Source: Mesostigma viride (lineage: Eukaryota > Streptophyta > Mesostigmatophyceae > Mesostigmatales > Mesostigmataceae). Taken from it: DNA of 64,000 nucleotides. The notes under the pieces are model-generated. The model worked only from the letters and a program-made list of their open reading frames with translations. It was not told the DNA's origin and did no database searches. The stretch covers positions 151,732-215,731 of the forward strand of contig RPFO01000086.1 of assembly GCA_009746045.1 (NCBI GenBank). Reading direction: 5' to 3'. A program made the position numbers and the translations under genes. This document shows positions 42,766 through 53,818 of this stretch, in pieces (position 1 is the first letter of the stretch; each line of letters begins with the position of its first letter).

Positions 42766-43479
42766 TCACCCTCTGCCGTTATATGGGTTCATCAGCGTGT
42801 ATAGGACTCTGTACTGAGGCCCTGCAGCCTGTGGCACTTTTGTGAGTGCATCTGCTGCATTGTCAGGGTCTCGGATGTGAGTCTTGGACTCCAGATAGGT
42901 ACACTCCTGCTTGAGGACAATCCAGTCCAAATCGGTGTGCACAGCCAAGGGGTTGTCCAGGAAAGAGAGAAGGGATTGACTGTCAGTCAGCAGATGGGAT
43001 TTGACACCAGCATAACTACCAGCCTGATGCTGCAACCACACCAGCAGATGGTTCAAGTACCTGGCATGCAACACAGCTGAGACCACAGCACGGCATTCTG
43101 CTACATTGCTGCTGACTGCCTTGCGCTTGTGGAGTCTGCTGAACCAGGAAACCAAAGATTGCTTGCCAGTGGGGTTAGACAACATAAATAGCCCTGCCTC
43201 TCTGGCTTGTACCTTAGTGACTACCCGTGACTCCATGGAACTGTCCATCATGCATGTGATGTGGATGGGTTGGAACAGATCCAAAGCATGAAGAATAAGG
43301 GGAGGGCCATCATGCAACACCTGTTTAATAGCCCTGGACCCTACCTCCATGAGGACATCATCATCCACTCTGCTGACCACTGCCAGATGAGGAGCACAAG
43401 TGGCACACAGCCAACCTAGCTTACCCCTAATAGTGGGACAGAGATCAGGAGTGATGTCAGAGGGAGAACATCTTTGCAA
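42766..43479 (-). CDS. pol: CoC RNase H (end of Pol)
   Basis: In the element sense: ITPDLCPTIRGKLGWL, then RNase H with MMDSSMESRVV, SSNVAECRAVV, LTDSQSLLSF and AADALTKVP, ending MNPYNGRG. Shifted by one base relative to the RT frame, which it overlaps (43416-43479); the event is equal to loss of one base. Matches the CoD C-terminus closely. Confidence 0.88.
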   Translation of the reverse strand: MQRCSPSDITPDLCPTIRGKLGWLCATCAPHLAVVSRVDDDVLMEVGSRAIKQVLHDGPPLILHALDLFQPIHITCMMDSSMESRVVTKVQAREAGLFMLSNPTGKQSLVSWFSRLHKRKAVSSNVAECRAVVSAVLHARYLNHLLVWLQHQAGSYAGVKSHLLTDSQSLLSFLDNPLAVHTDLDWIVLKQECTYLESKTHIRDPDNAADALTKVPQAAGPQYRVLYTLMNPYNGRG

Positions 43480-44549
43480 GACATGACATACTCAGGGGAT
43501 GCTTTGAGAGAACACACCCACTCCTTCTGCTCCTTAAACAGGTTCAGAATGATGCCACAGAACTTGACAGGATCTTTCCCCAGCTCCAGCTGCTTGCCTA
43601 ATTCAAAGCTAGCAGACACTTGAGCAATGAAATCCTCCACAGCTGCCCTGGGACCAGTAATGAGCTGATCATCCCCATGCCACACAAACATCATCATACC
43701 AGCAGGATGAGGGATGGTGAAGAAACAAGGGTCAATATCATCATACTGGGCCCCCAGCTTCAGGAAGACCTCTTGGGCAGACAGCCTAAAAATTTTAGGT
43801 GCTGACTGAAGCCCTTCTACCCCCAAGTTAGGCCTTAGATGAGGTTCCTTGATGTCCCCAGACCAGACTTTGGGAGTGTTTACCACATAGACTTGACCCC
43901 TCCACACCTTTTGGGCTATGTCAGGGTTGCCTTTAAGGAAGGCACGCTTAATGTCAGTGGCTTTACACACGTAGTCCTTACCAGCATTCAGATGGTGAAG
44001 GAAAGTGGCCAACAGGACCTTAAGAGACGTCTGCTGAATACCAGGGGTATACAGTTCAGCCTCTGTTAGCTCAGTGGAGCCCCTGAACTCCGTGACACAA
44101 GGTCTGGCATGAAAAATGGGAGGTGTCCCATCTGCCTGGGGTTTATGCTTGCAGACAAACTTCAGTCTGAGCTTTCTGGCCCCTTGTGGCAGTGCCTCAA
44201 TCGGTGTTACAGGTGGTACCTGGGACTTACTACGTGGATCAGGACAAACCCATTCCTCTCTAGCCCTGTTAAAGGCTTCCATCCATTTCAGAAAACCAAT
44301 CTGCGTTTGACAGTCTTTGACCACATCATCATAGGACAAGGGAGACATGGACGCTATGTCCCATCTACCAAGCCCAAACGCAGAGGGGTGTAGCTTCTGA
44401 GAATGAATGAGGGAATCAACACAGGGTTCCTGACCTGGGAGGTATTTTATGTTGACAGCATTGATGGCTGCTTCCAGGCCATCACTGATCTGTGTTAAAG
44501 GAATTTTGAAATGGTCCAGGGTGACCTGCCCCACCCCAGTCACGCTCAA
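43416..44549 (-). CDS. pol: CoC reverse transcriptase
   Basis: The frame opens at a TTG (44549) directly overlapping the stop of the upstream frame; alignment with CoD shows one missing base, so the start is not a real initiation site. RT features: RLKFVCKHK, ATDIKRAFLKG (motif A Asp), GVEGLQSAPKIFRL, DIDPCFF and the catalytic HGDD at 43668-43679. Continues into RNase H after another one-base step. Confidence 0.88.
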   Translation of the reverse strand: MSVTGVGQVTLDHFKIPLTQISDGLEAAINAVNIKYLPGQEPCVDSLIHSQKLHPSAFGLGRWDIASMSPLSYDDVVKDCQTQIGFLKWMEAFNRAREEWVCPDPRSKSQVPPVTPIEALPQGARKLRLKFVCKHKPQADGTPPIFHARPCVTEFRGSTELTEAELYTPGIQQTSLKVLLATFLHHLNAGKDYVCKATDIKRAFLKGNPDIAQKVWRGQVYVVNTPKVWSGDIKEPHLRPNLGVEGLQSAPKIFRLSAQEVFLKLGAQYDDIDPCFFTIPHPAGMMMFVWHGDDQLITGPRAAVEDFIAQVSASFELGKQLELGKDPVKFCGIILNLFKEQKEWVCSLKASPEYVMSCKDVLPLTSLLISVPLLGVS

Positions 44550-46788
44550 CCTCCCAGCTGAGATGACACTCCAGGGTATGAGACAAATGGTTCCCCCAGC
44601 AGTGCATTCCCCTTGTAGCCCTCTACTACCTGGAAGGGAGTGGGCACACCCAGAATGGGAATTAGCACTTGGCCTTTGACTGCCATTTTTGTTTTGCCTG
44701 AAAAATCTGACACTCTAGCCCAGGGCGAGCGTTGCAGACTTAGGCCAGATACAGCTTGTGCACTGATGATGCTCACCTGTGCCTGTGTGTCTACTGCCAG
44801 AATACTGGGATCCTGGTTAGATTCACCCACAGCATTGACTTGTGCTGCACCTGCTGCCATTTGTGCCTTGGCAGTGTGTGCTCTATGTAGAGCTTTTAGA
44901 GCCTCAGCAAATTTATTCCTGGGGACAACAGGATCTGCTGCTTCGCGTGGCTGTTCCTGAGATGAGGGAGGAGCGACCTGCTGCTCATCCAGTGCACGTT
45001 CCTCCTGCCCAGTTGGACCAGTGGGCTGTGGTGGGGCTGCACCACTGAGGAACACAGGAGCGTCTATGGTTGTGTTGCTTGCATCAGCTATGTCCCTAGC
45101 CAATTCACTGGGTGAGACCAACCCACCAGACTGAGGCTCTGAATCCATGTCCAAGAATTCTACCCCTGACACGTCTGCCAAAGGAGGGTAATAAAGCTTC
45201 AGTCTATGCTTGCCAACCATTCGCTCTCTGTGATGCTGAATAGTCACCGTGTCACCTGTTTCTGACAACCTGATGATTTCAGCTGGACCATGCCATCTAC
45301 CAGAGTGGGCTTTGTTCCCTTCCCCCTCCCTATAGTAGAGTACCTGATCCCCCACTTCAAACACAGGCCTGGCATTACTCTTATCCTTTTTTGCCAGCAA
45401 CTTGGCCAAGTGTTGCCTTTGCGTGTTGTAGTGGTCTAGTACCTCCTGAGAGTAGCTACCTGATTGCAGGCCAATTGATGTGATTTCACCAAAAGGAGAA
45501 GACATGAGGGGCTTGGTGTTCAGAGTTCTGCACACCTCAGCTGCCCACGCTGTCCTATCAGCATAGCTCCCAGACTCTGCTGTCCTGGACTCATTTTTCT
45601 TTATGAGGTCCCTGATAGCACGCATGGTACGTTCAATCATCCCCTGGCGTTCATGATCTTGAGCCCCAGCAATGTCTATCTTGGGCAGATCAGGATAATC
45701 TTGTATCCACGTGAACTGCTGATCCAGCATTAATTTTTCCTGAGGATGATACCGTGCTAGTGCAATCAGCAGGGCTCTGTGCAGTTGTTCATTGGCCATG
45801 CCTGGCAAGGGTTCTATCACCACAAACCTAGACCAGGCATCTTTTAGGACCAAGTAATACACCGTGTCCTTCACCAGGTGTATCACATCCCCTACTAGCT
45901 TTCCTCTAGCCAGTGGTGGGGTGGCCACATGCCATCTCTTGGGTTTAGGTGCATGCAGTTGGCACGCTTCACAGTGCTTCCTGACATGCCTGCACATCTG
46001 TTCCAGGTCACGGCCATCAATTTTGTTGGCCAGCCTTTCTGCCACTGCCTCATGCCCCATTGCCTTGTGTAGCTGTTGGGCTAACCTGGCATAGGAGATA
46101 ACCTTATCTGCTGCTGCATCTAAGGAGGCTATAGTGGGATCTTGGGCCACCTGTGCTAACGTCATGTCATAAGCCAGGTCCCAATCCACTTCCTCACTGT
46201 CAGGCAACACAGAGCAAATAGAAGGTACACGGCCATTGAGAAACCAGGGTACAGGAGACTTACAGTCGTCCTGAGTGCTGGCTTGTTTGTTGGGGCGCCC
46301 CGTTGAGGCTCCCTTCCTGGGCTTGTTGCAGCGTCCCCCTGCAGGTAACGGGTGGCGGGGCTCCCAGCAACCTGGGCATACATCCACATCAGATCCAAGT
46401 TCGGGTTTGCCCTTCCAGCAATCATCCCTCTCATGCCCCTTGCATGAGCACCTGGTGCAGTACAGGGTGGAGTCATGAGGCTTACCTTTCTGACTAGGCC
46501 CCTGGGAGGGCCCTGCCTTACTGCCTGGGTTCCCCTTTCCCCCCTTGTCTGATTTCCCCTGCTGCTTGGATGACCCCCCTGCCTTCTTACCTTGCTGGGG
46601 ACCCTTGAACACCGCCTTGACCTGAGCTACCACCTCCTTGATGAGCTTCTTCCTGCTAGGACCTGCAACGTCCTGACCACCCCCCCCTTGTACCTTGTTA
46701 ACCTTGGGTTCCTTGACAGTTGAGAAGGGTTCTAGGCTCTGCTGAATGAACAACATGGCCCCCCTAAAATCATCCCACTTGTCTTTAA
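44546..46788 (-). CDS. pol: CoC Gag C-terminus, integrase and protease-like domain
   Basis: Resumes after T2 at KDKWDDFRGAMLF. Zinc knuckle CTRCSCKGHERDDC (about 46435-46476), second Cys/His cluster CPGCWEPRH. Pre-integrase zinc region with HKAMGHEAV and CEACQLHAPKPKRWHVATPP. Integrase: D in VGDVIHLV, D in LMLDQQFTW, E in GMIERTMRAI. Then a GPY/F-like module (VGDQVLYYREG ... GRWHGPAEIIRL ... HRLKLYYP). Protease-like AVDTQAQVSII (DTQ codons 44783-44791) and YKGNALLGEPF at the end. This proves Gag-IN-PR-RT order in one frame. The bases 46789-46873 in the same frame belong to T2. Confidence 0.92.
46785..46788. other. T2 target-site duplication (TTAA)
   Basis: TTAA here and at 48507-48510. Keeping one copy restores the CoC Gag frame (VLLAGLKDKWDD), as CoD has LATGMAKYWED at that place. 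Confidence 0.88.
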
Positions 46789-46803
46789 CTCGTCGTCTGT
46801 CCC

Positions 46804-46831
46804 AACTCAGTCCTAATAATAGGACTGAGTT
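46804..46831. repeat. T2 left subterminal hairpin
   Basis: AACTCAGTCCTA and TAGGACTGAGTT around an AATAA-type loop. A second palindrome (CAGTCCTATACATAGGACTG) lies near 47156. Confidence 0.85.
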
Positions 46832-46859
46832 GACCTTTTTCAACCGTGTGTAGTGACTA

Positions 46860-47458
46860 GGTGGGGGGTCCATCCAAGATGCTTAGATGTGGGTCTATGG
46901 AGTATTTGATGTCCTCTTGCTGGCAAAAACACTACATCAGTGAAAACTTGACCCAAACTCCTAAAAAGTACATGGATGTATGGCACCGTCGGCGAATTTG
47001 CATTTTTGTGTGGAAGCATGAGTGGCAAAAATTGAATAAATTCCATATGCATGTTAAAAAAATACAGGCATGTAAACAATATAGTTCTTGACCTGTGGCA
47101 AAAAACTGGACTCAATTTGGCCACTGGCACTGCCTGAAACACGCCAAATACTGCCAGTCCTATACATAGGACTGGGCCATGCTAGCAATTTGCAAGCATG
47201 TAAGTGCGGTCATACTTCATAGTAGCGTGGCCACAAACCATGTCAATCAGCCCATTTCCCTTCAGGCATAATAGGAAAACATACTTGCATCATCATATTG
47301 CAGTTATATTGTACCTTAGTATGTGTGAAAGCCTATGCATACATGTAGGGAATGCGTATGGATACGTAGCTACAAAGGGATGTGTTATAAGTAATAACCA
47401 CCGATATAATGGGTAGGTTAGTCACATTTAATTGTTCTTTACAAGAATGGACATGGAT
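46860..47458. other. T2 left part, no gene seen
   Basis: AT-rich, short frames only. The element contains no ORF over about 100 codons apart from frames running in from CoC. Confidence 0.5.
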
Positions 47459-48247
47459 AAAACTGTATTACCTTGCCATGACATGGCCAAGATACCTGCT
47501 GGCACATGATGACAGTGGTTTATCACCATGATTTTTCACTCACCCGTATAAGCTTGACAGTACCCTTGACGCAGCCCACGACCACACAATCATGCAGTAT
47601 GAACATAGCAAGAGAATAACTAACATCTATGAAAGTGTTTTAACCCATTCAGCACCTAAAACCTTGTACAGCCACGCTACGGTAAGGCAAATGCCTGGTA
47701 AGATCATCTAAAAAGATGGTTTTAGAGAGGGGCAGGCAACGGTCAAGAAAGAGCATCAAGACTCAAAACTGACAGCGCATCGCAAGCTTAAACTCATGTA
47801 AGAATACCAAGAAACGATGAAGCAGCGATATTCCAGCTTTACCTGGCACGGCTGGCGTTACCTTGGCCCAGGCGGTGCCTGCAAAAGTGGCACTTTGCGG
47901 CACACAAACCATGACGTGACAGAGTGGTCGAAATCATCAAATCTTTACTGCCACTAGACTTAATCTACGACAATACATGATAAAAGGTAGAAAGAAACCT
48001 ATAAACCCTTCGATTTGATCCGGGAATCAATTGTAGTAATCCATTCCGTCGACCTGCCTAATCGCAGATTTTTCCAGCAAGAACAGTGCCGACACCCAGT
48101 AAATCGCATCCCCGCGAGGTTAAAATTCACTTGTATCATCTTTAGGACATAAAAAATCTATTTCCTGGGTTTGGCCCGCAAAATCGTCCGAAAACGTAAA
48201 CTGCATGCATGGGCGCAAGCCGCCATGGCTAGGTCGTGCATTTCCGG
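47459..48247 (+). repeat. Module shared by T2 and T1 (about 790 bp)
   Basis: Aligns with 12616-13397 in the same orientation. After it, T2 and T1 diverge completely (the T1 copy runs into the 157-bp tandem repeat). Confidence 0.82.
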
Positions 48248-48442
48248 AACTCACGTTTCGCGTGAAAATGTACCCCTACCACCTGTACTTTCACCGTACG
48301 GTTAGACCCCCTAACCAAATCCAAAAAAATCCCAAAAATATGTCCAAGAAAGATCTTTTCAAGTAGTATTTGAATAAATTTTGAGAAAATTTTTCTGCCA
48401 AATATTCCGACCGGGGCGAATTTTCTACAAAACCTCAAAATT

Positions 48443-48491
48443 AGGTCCTAAAATTAGGACTGAGTTGAACTCAGTCCTAAAATTAGGACCA
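48443..48491. repeat. T2 right subterminal compound hairpin
   Basis: GGTCCTAAAATTAGGACTGAG followed by its complement around TTGAA: one long palindrome made of two smaller ones. Confidence 0.88.
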
Positions 48492-48506
48492 GGGACAGAC
48501 GACGAG

Positions 48507-50524
48507 TTAAGGCCAGCCAGCAGAACTGCATTGGTGTTCTTGTCCAGCTCAGCTTTGGTGAGCCACTGATGGATCAGGTACTTAGAGTTGAGTTTCTTCA
48601 ACTCCTCGTCCCTGTCTATGTACAGGACAAACTGTTTGTTATCACGTACGTAGTCAGACTTGTTGACTTTGTACGAGGCCAACCAGTTGAACCCCTTGAG
48701 AGCCTGCAGGTGTTCCCCCTTGGTCAACAGCCCTTTTAGGTCTGCTATGAATTCTGTGAAGATTTGCACCTCCTCTGCCCCATGTGTGCTGGCCCTCCTC
48801 TCATACATCTGGACCATTTGTTTTATGCTAGGTGCAGATTGGTGGATCGTGTTAGACACCCTAAGAGCAGGAAACCAATCACGGATGTTATCATGGGACC
48901 AGGAATGTTCTATCTTGAAAAGAAACTCAAGTGCGTCCTCCTGCACATATCCCTCAGCTAGACCTGGGAAGGTAATCCTATCTTCCCTACGGGATGCATC
49001 AAACCTGGGTCGCTGTGGTACAGCGACAGCCGCTTGTGGTTGAGGTTGCTGCTGCTGCTGCTGCTGCTGCGGTTGCTGTTGCTGATGCTGCCGCTGCTGC
49101 TGCTGCTGCTGCTGATGCTGTGGCTGCTGCTGCTGCTGGATTGTCGCTCCAGCGTTGCTGCCGCCCGCCATACCCCCGGTGCTTGCTGGTGCCCCTCCCC
49201 CTGGTGCTCCCCCGTCCTTCCCCTCGTCACCATCCTCCTCTGGATGCGACCGCTGGGGCGTAGACGATGGTCCACACCCCTCCTGCCACTTTCCTTGGCG
49301 GACCCGCTTGGCGGCCCTCAGCAGTTGCTCTACTGCCTCTGCTGCCCGCGCCCGCTTGGTCGGGTTGGCCTCCGCTGCGTCCAGCTCCTGGTGGAGTAGT
49401 GCAGCGATGCGGTCCAGCTCCATGTCCGTGTCGGTCTGCACAGTGTGTTTGGGTGTGGGGGGTGGGGGGTGGGGTGTGTCTGCACCAGCGCGAACACGCT
49501 CACGCGCGTTTAACAAGGCCGCTCCTCGCTGGGCTCTTGCTGGCTGCGGTGTGCGCATGAAGTCCAGTACCGCGTCCTCGGGCAGCGGCTCATGTGGCGC
49601 CAGACCACGCTCAAAACGGATTGCGTCTCCGAATTCTCCCTGCAGAGCCCAGGTCCTGGCCGCCTCCTGATACCTGCGCAGAGCCCGCTCCTCCTTACGC
49701 ATGCGCCTGTCTAGGGCACGTGCGTTCCGCCTGCTCTTCCTCGCCAGCCTGGCCTCCTGCTCCCTCCTCGCCGGGCCCACCATTGCTGCCAGTGCCGCCT
49801 CCGACCTCCTCATGGCCGCGTCCAGCCGCGCCTGATGACGCCGGGTCTTCTCCGTGGCATCGTGCGCCTTCGCACGAAGTCGCCGCAGCTCCCGATGCTG
49901 CGCCTCCCTGGCTGCCCGCTCCCTAGCCAAACTGTTCTCAGCCATGGACCGCACCATTGCCCGCTTTGCCTTCCGCTGGCAATGCCTGGTGTACTCGATC
50001 TTGGCCAGTCGCTCGGCCTCGACCATAGCTGGGTCCATCAAAACCAGCTCCTCACCCCGCGCTCCTGGCTGCATCTCCACCGAGGAGTCGGTCTCCTGCA
50101 ATACATCCCCAGCCATGCGCCGGAATGTGCGCGCTGTGCGCCTGTGCGCAAAGGTGAAGAGCTCGTTCTTCTTGCGGAGAACGTAGGGGGGTGCCTCGCG
50201 CGCACCTGTCGGCCCCGCGCGCAGACCCGCCCTCGCCACTCGATCCCGCTCCAACTGCCGCTCCGCGAGCTCCCGGGTGATTCTGTCTATCTCAGTCTCC
50301 GCCCGCAGCTGAGCCTCGCGCTGAGCCTCCAGCTCGCGCTGCTGCTCCAGCTCCTTGCGCAGCTGGGCCTCCTGCCGAATGCGCTCTGCCTCGCGGCGGA
50401 GCAGCTCTTCTCGCTTCTCCCTGTCCTCCGGCAGCTCGAGATCCACAAGGTCCTCGTCCTCGTCGTAGCCATCCGACGGGATATCCCCCAATACCGGCAC
50501 CACCCTCCCCGGCCCCGTAACCAT
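48507..50524 (-). CDS. gag: CoC Gag N-terminal and capsid region
   Basis: ATG 50524 (MVTGPGRVVPVLGDIPSDG); the frame is also open upstream to the CoD insertion. Residues about 25-320 are highly charged Glu/Arg/Gln/Ala-rich, strongly coiled-coil in character (EKREELLRREAERIRQEAQ). A Pro/Thr-rich hinge follows, then a Gly stretch and a polyglutamine tract (about residues 465-500, CTG/CAG repeats at 49040-49140). The capsid-like part has RITFPGLAEGYVQEDALEF and AELDKNTNAVLLAGL, aligning with CoD (KLDKNTYAMLATGM). T2 interrupts at 48507. The frame is intact over about 670 codons. Confidence 0.85.
49040..49140 (-). repeat. CoC gag CAG/CAA repeat (polyglutamine)
   Basis: CTG-rich trinucleotide repeat with His and Pro interruptions in the translated tract. 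Confidence 0.9.
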
Positions 50525-50614
50525 CTCGGGTGCCGTGGGCTGCCCTTCAGCCGGTGGTGCCGAGGGACGCCAGACATTGTATATCGGCGGCCTCGCCGCC
50601 AGCTGATCCAGGAA
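50525..50614 (-). other. CoC region between leader and gag, left of CoD
   Basis: Open in the gag frame (LAARPPIYNVWRPSAPP) but with no ATG; it may be 5' coding or untranslated. Ends in AGGAA (50610-50614), the CoD target duplication, repeated at 59098-59102. Confidence 0.55.
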
Positions 50615-51069
50615 AGTTAGATGAGATGCTTAGGCTGACACACGGATTTCCGGCCTGCGCGCCGCGTATTGCCTACCGCGGCTGAGCGGGACACCTCAGT
50701 ACAGTACGGCAGGGTGTACGGTACTGAGGTGTCATGTGGACCGATGTGCGGTTAGTGCCAGACTGTTCCTAGGTGCTAGCTCGACCCGCCAGGTCCGGTG
50801 TAGCCGGGCCTGACGGGCCGAGTCTTAGCTGGATGCTAGTGACGTGGTCGCATGGCATTGCAGTGTACACTTGTCCACTGGTCGTGTGCTGCAGGTAGCA
50901 CCGCCATAGGCATATAGGCGTAGCACTGGGGAGGGACACAGCACCCGAGTCTGCCCAGTTCCATTCTGAGCCCTCAGCTTTCATCTCTCTCTCATTGTAT
51001 TATTGTAATACAATCATCATTCGCTCTCAGCTTTCGCAGTTGTTCGTCGTCCCTAGTCTCCATCCAACT
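50615..51069 (+). repeat. CoD 5' LTR (455 bp)
   Basis: Begins AGTTAG and ends CCAACT; the inverted terminus is AGTT/AACT. Identical by eye to 58643-59097. Confidence 0.94.
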
Positions 51070-51114
51070 TGGACTGAAAAGTTCGATATTTTTTTTAAAG
51101 CAAAAAAAAAAGAT

Positions 51115-53218
51115 ATGGCGTCCAACAACGGCAACAACGGCAACAACAACAAGGGGAAGGCGCCTGCCAGGCGCACCTCACCCCGCCTTTCGCCGGAGGG
51201 CACGCCCTCCACCAACGATGCGAGGGTGACGCCCAACGTCACCTTCCGCACGGTGGTCGCTGACCACCCCAGGCGTCGGGGCCCGCAGGTGGGGCCCGGC
51301 GCCCGGGGATGGCGAGCGGTCGTCCGTTTGCCATGGCGGTTCGTCCGCCATGGCACCTGGGGGGCAGGTCCCCCGGGCACGCAATGCCCCCGTCGCAGGT
51401 GACGGGGGTCGTGAGCGGAGTGATTCCTCGAGGAGGATGGCGAGGTGCCGCCTGCGAGGCCTCGGCCTTCGCTCGAGCTTTCGTCGCAGACACCTGCGAC
51501 GTCTGGCAACCTTTCCGTGGGCCGACAGATGGCCGTCATGGACATTGACCGGTATGGGGAACATGTTCCGCCCCCGGTCGCATTCGGGCGCCCACCCCAT
51601 TTTCTCCCCATTGGGGAGGACGACATCCCGCGTTCATTTCGATGAACGGCCGGATCTTACGTCAACGTTTTCAGATGCTTCCAGATGAGGAGATGCACGC
51701 GATAGAGGTTCATCGGGTACAAACGCTGGTCGAGGGGCGGCTGAGGATGCAGTTCTCTGGTTCAGGTAGCAGTTTGGCTGTACTGTTTCGCCAATCGGCC
51801 GAGGCACAATCCCGGCACTGTTGATCAGTGGGCGTCCAGGCAGCGCCAGAGAGAGGCGCTGCGCGTGGTCGCCCGACCGGAGATCCGCTGACTCCGTTGG
51901 GGCCGTGGCCCCAAGTCACGCCAGTTGGCTGGGGCCCGGAGGCGTGAGGCGGCTGCGATGCCGCCTGCGACGGAGCGCGGGGCGGCAGACGCCCCCAACA
52001 CGCCCATGGGTGGTGAAGCCACCCAGGACCCTCTGGCAGGTCAGAGGGTCCAACCTCAGCCGCAGGCTCCCCCGCCCAGCGTGGGGGGCCAGGTGGCTGA
52101 GGAGGCCACCGGGGTCGCAGGGACCCCGGCGGCGACACAAGCGCCCGGGGTCGCAGGGACCCCGGCAGCGACGCCGGCGCCTCCGGCGCTGGCGGGGGAT
52201 GCAGCCCCCATGGAGGGTGTCACGGGCACCTCCAGCGGCTCTGGGGGGCAGGCCCCCTCTAGCCGCAACAAGGACAAGCCCTGGCAGGGCCGGAGGGGCC
52301 CAGGGTCCCACCGCAGCTGGGCAGCAACCAGCACTGCTGGAGGGCGACCTGCAAGGTCGCGACTTCATCACCCTGGGTGATGAGGCCGTGTGGCGTGCCA
52401 TACAGACAGCCACAGCCTCCTTCCGTGGGCTGGCCGACAGGAGCCAGCAGATGCACGTCGCGGAGGCGGGCAGCCTGGTGTGTGCAATCATCACGCACAT
52501 CCTGGGCCTGCCCAACCTCCAAGAGGGCACACGCAGGGTGTGCGACGACCTGCTGCCTGCCCTGCAGGCTCTCCTCTCAGGGAGGAGGGTGCAGGGCAGC
52601 AGGGTGCGTCTGGTGCGTTTGCTGGAGCTCCTGCACAACGCCATCCTGAAGGGGCGGGTAGGTGGCTGCCTACCTGGCTGCATCATGATCTTACTAACCC
52701 TACTGACGATGAAGTGTCCCTCTCTCCCACCTTCCATGATTGGGAGGAGGCCCGCAGCAGGAGGCGGGAAGTGACACACACTCACACCCCCACCAGCCCA
52801 CCCCTATGTTGTCTAACCCTCCTACACAGCCCATGTTTGCCCATCCTGCTCAGCTCACTCAAGTAGCACTTCCCTCTCAGCAGGTCTCTCCTGTGAATGC
52901 TGCAGCAGCAACACCATCTTCTCCCTCTCCCCCTGCATCCCCCTCTAGGTTGCCCACTTACAATGAAAACCGTCCTGTGGATAGGATTAATGTCAGGGGG
53001 CTGCCTGAGGGGTATACTAGGGAGCAGGGGAATCATGCACTTCTCTCTCTGCAGCTGGCTAGGGAGGAACTGAATGTCAAGAATTGGTTTGGATCTCTCA
53101 TGCAGGGGGATTTTACCATCAGTCCTCTTCTCAGATTCAGAATCTCATTCTTGTCTTCCAGCGTAGGTATCCCAAGTGGCAGGACACGCAGGCTAGGGCA
53201 GTTTGGGAGGCTTTCATG
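51115..53218 (+). pseudogene. CoD leader and Gag N-terminal region, multiply frameshifted
   Basis: ATG 51115 gives MASNNGNNGNNNKGKAPARR, a basic Asn-rich start that runs about 95 codons. Further coherent segments follow in changing frames: MAVMDIDRYGEHVPPP (about 51530), EEMHAIEVHRVQTLVEG (51680), an Ala/Pro/Gly-rich stretch with the repeat GVAGTPAAT (52110-52180), GDEAVWRAIQTATASFRGLADR (52375), DWEEARSRRRE (52738) and RLPTYNENRPVDRINVRGLPEGY (52950). The last aligns with RITFPGLAEGY of CoC Gag. Most steps equal the loss of one base; one near 52305 is the opposite. This is Gag with its N-terminal extension, or a leader plus Gag. Confidence 0.6.
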
Positions 53219-53773
53219 AAGGAGCTAACTGACCTCCTCTCCACCCCCTCATCTGTGGACATCTATGGGGCATTCAGGTGGGTAGAGGAATACAGGGTCA
53301 CATCAGTGGACTATGTGGCTGAGACAAAGAAATATGAGCTAGCCATCAAAGCACGTCCTGATGTCCAGCAGCTAGATCACAAGTTCTTGCTGCGTTCCTT
53401 CCTTGAGAAACTCAAACTTGACAAAAACACCTACGCTATGCTTGCAACAGGAATGGCAAAGTACTGGGAGGACATGAAGGAGGCATTGGATTATATCAAG
53501 CTGGCCTTGGCTCCCCTTAGCCAGGGGGCCATGGGCACCTCTGTAAAGAGGGTCAGGGGGGAAGAGAGGGAGGAGGAGGATAGGGAGAGGGAAGACAGGA
53601 GCAAGAGACCTGTCACTATGGCAGAAGTCAAGTCCCTGCTGGGACAAATGTTTAAGGGCAAGGGCAAGGGCAAGGGCAAGGGCAAGGGCAAGGGCAGGGG
53701 CTGGGGCAAGGGCAAGGGTAAGGGGCAGTCTCCCTCCAAGGGGGGCAGCTCCAGCAACAACAACAACAACAGT

Positions 53774-53818
<45 letters not shown>

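Larger units (their letters stand above)
46789..48506. mobile_element. T2: 1.72-kb TTAA-flanked non-autonomous transposon
   Basis: 15-bp perfect terminal inverted repeats CTCGTCGTCTGTCCC (46789-46803 and complement 48492-48506) with a TTAA duplication, the target preference of piggyBac-type elements. No transposase. Subterminal palindromes on AGTCCTA/TAGGACT flank the inside of each repeat. The middle carries the module shared with T1. Superfamily assignment rests only on TTAA; the terminal bases are not the usual piggyBac CCC start. Confidence 0.85.

Noticed and set aside
49835-50620. 261-codon plus-strand ORF opposite CoC gag
   Set aside because: Antisense shadow of the charged Gag coiled-coil region.
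51916-52785. 289-codon minus-strand ORF in CoD
   Set aside because: Shadow of the GC-rich gag region; the plus strand carries the segments that align with CoC Gag.
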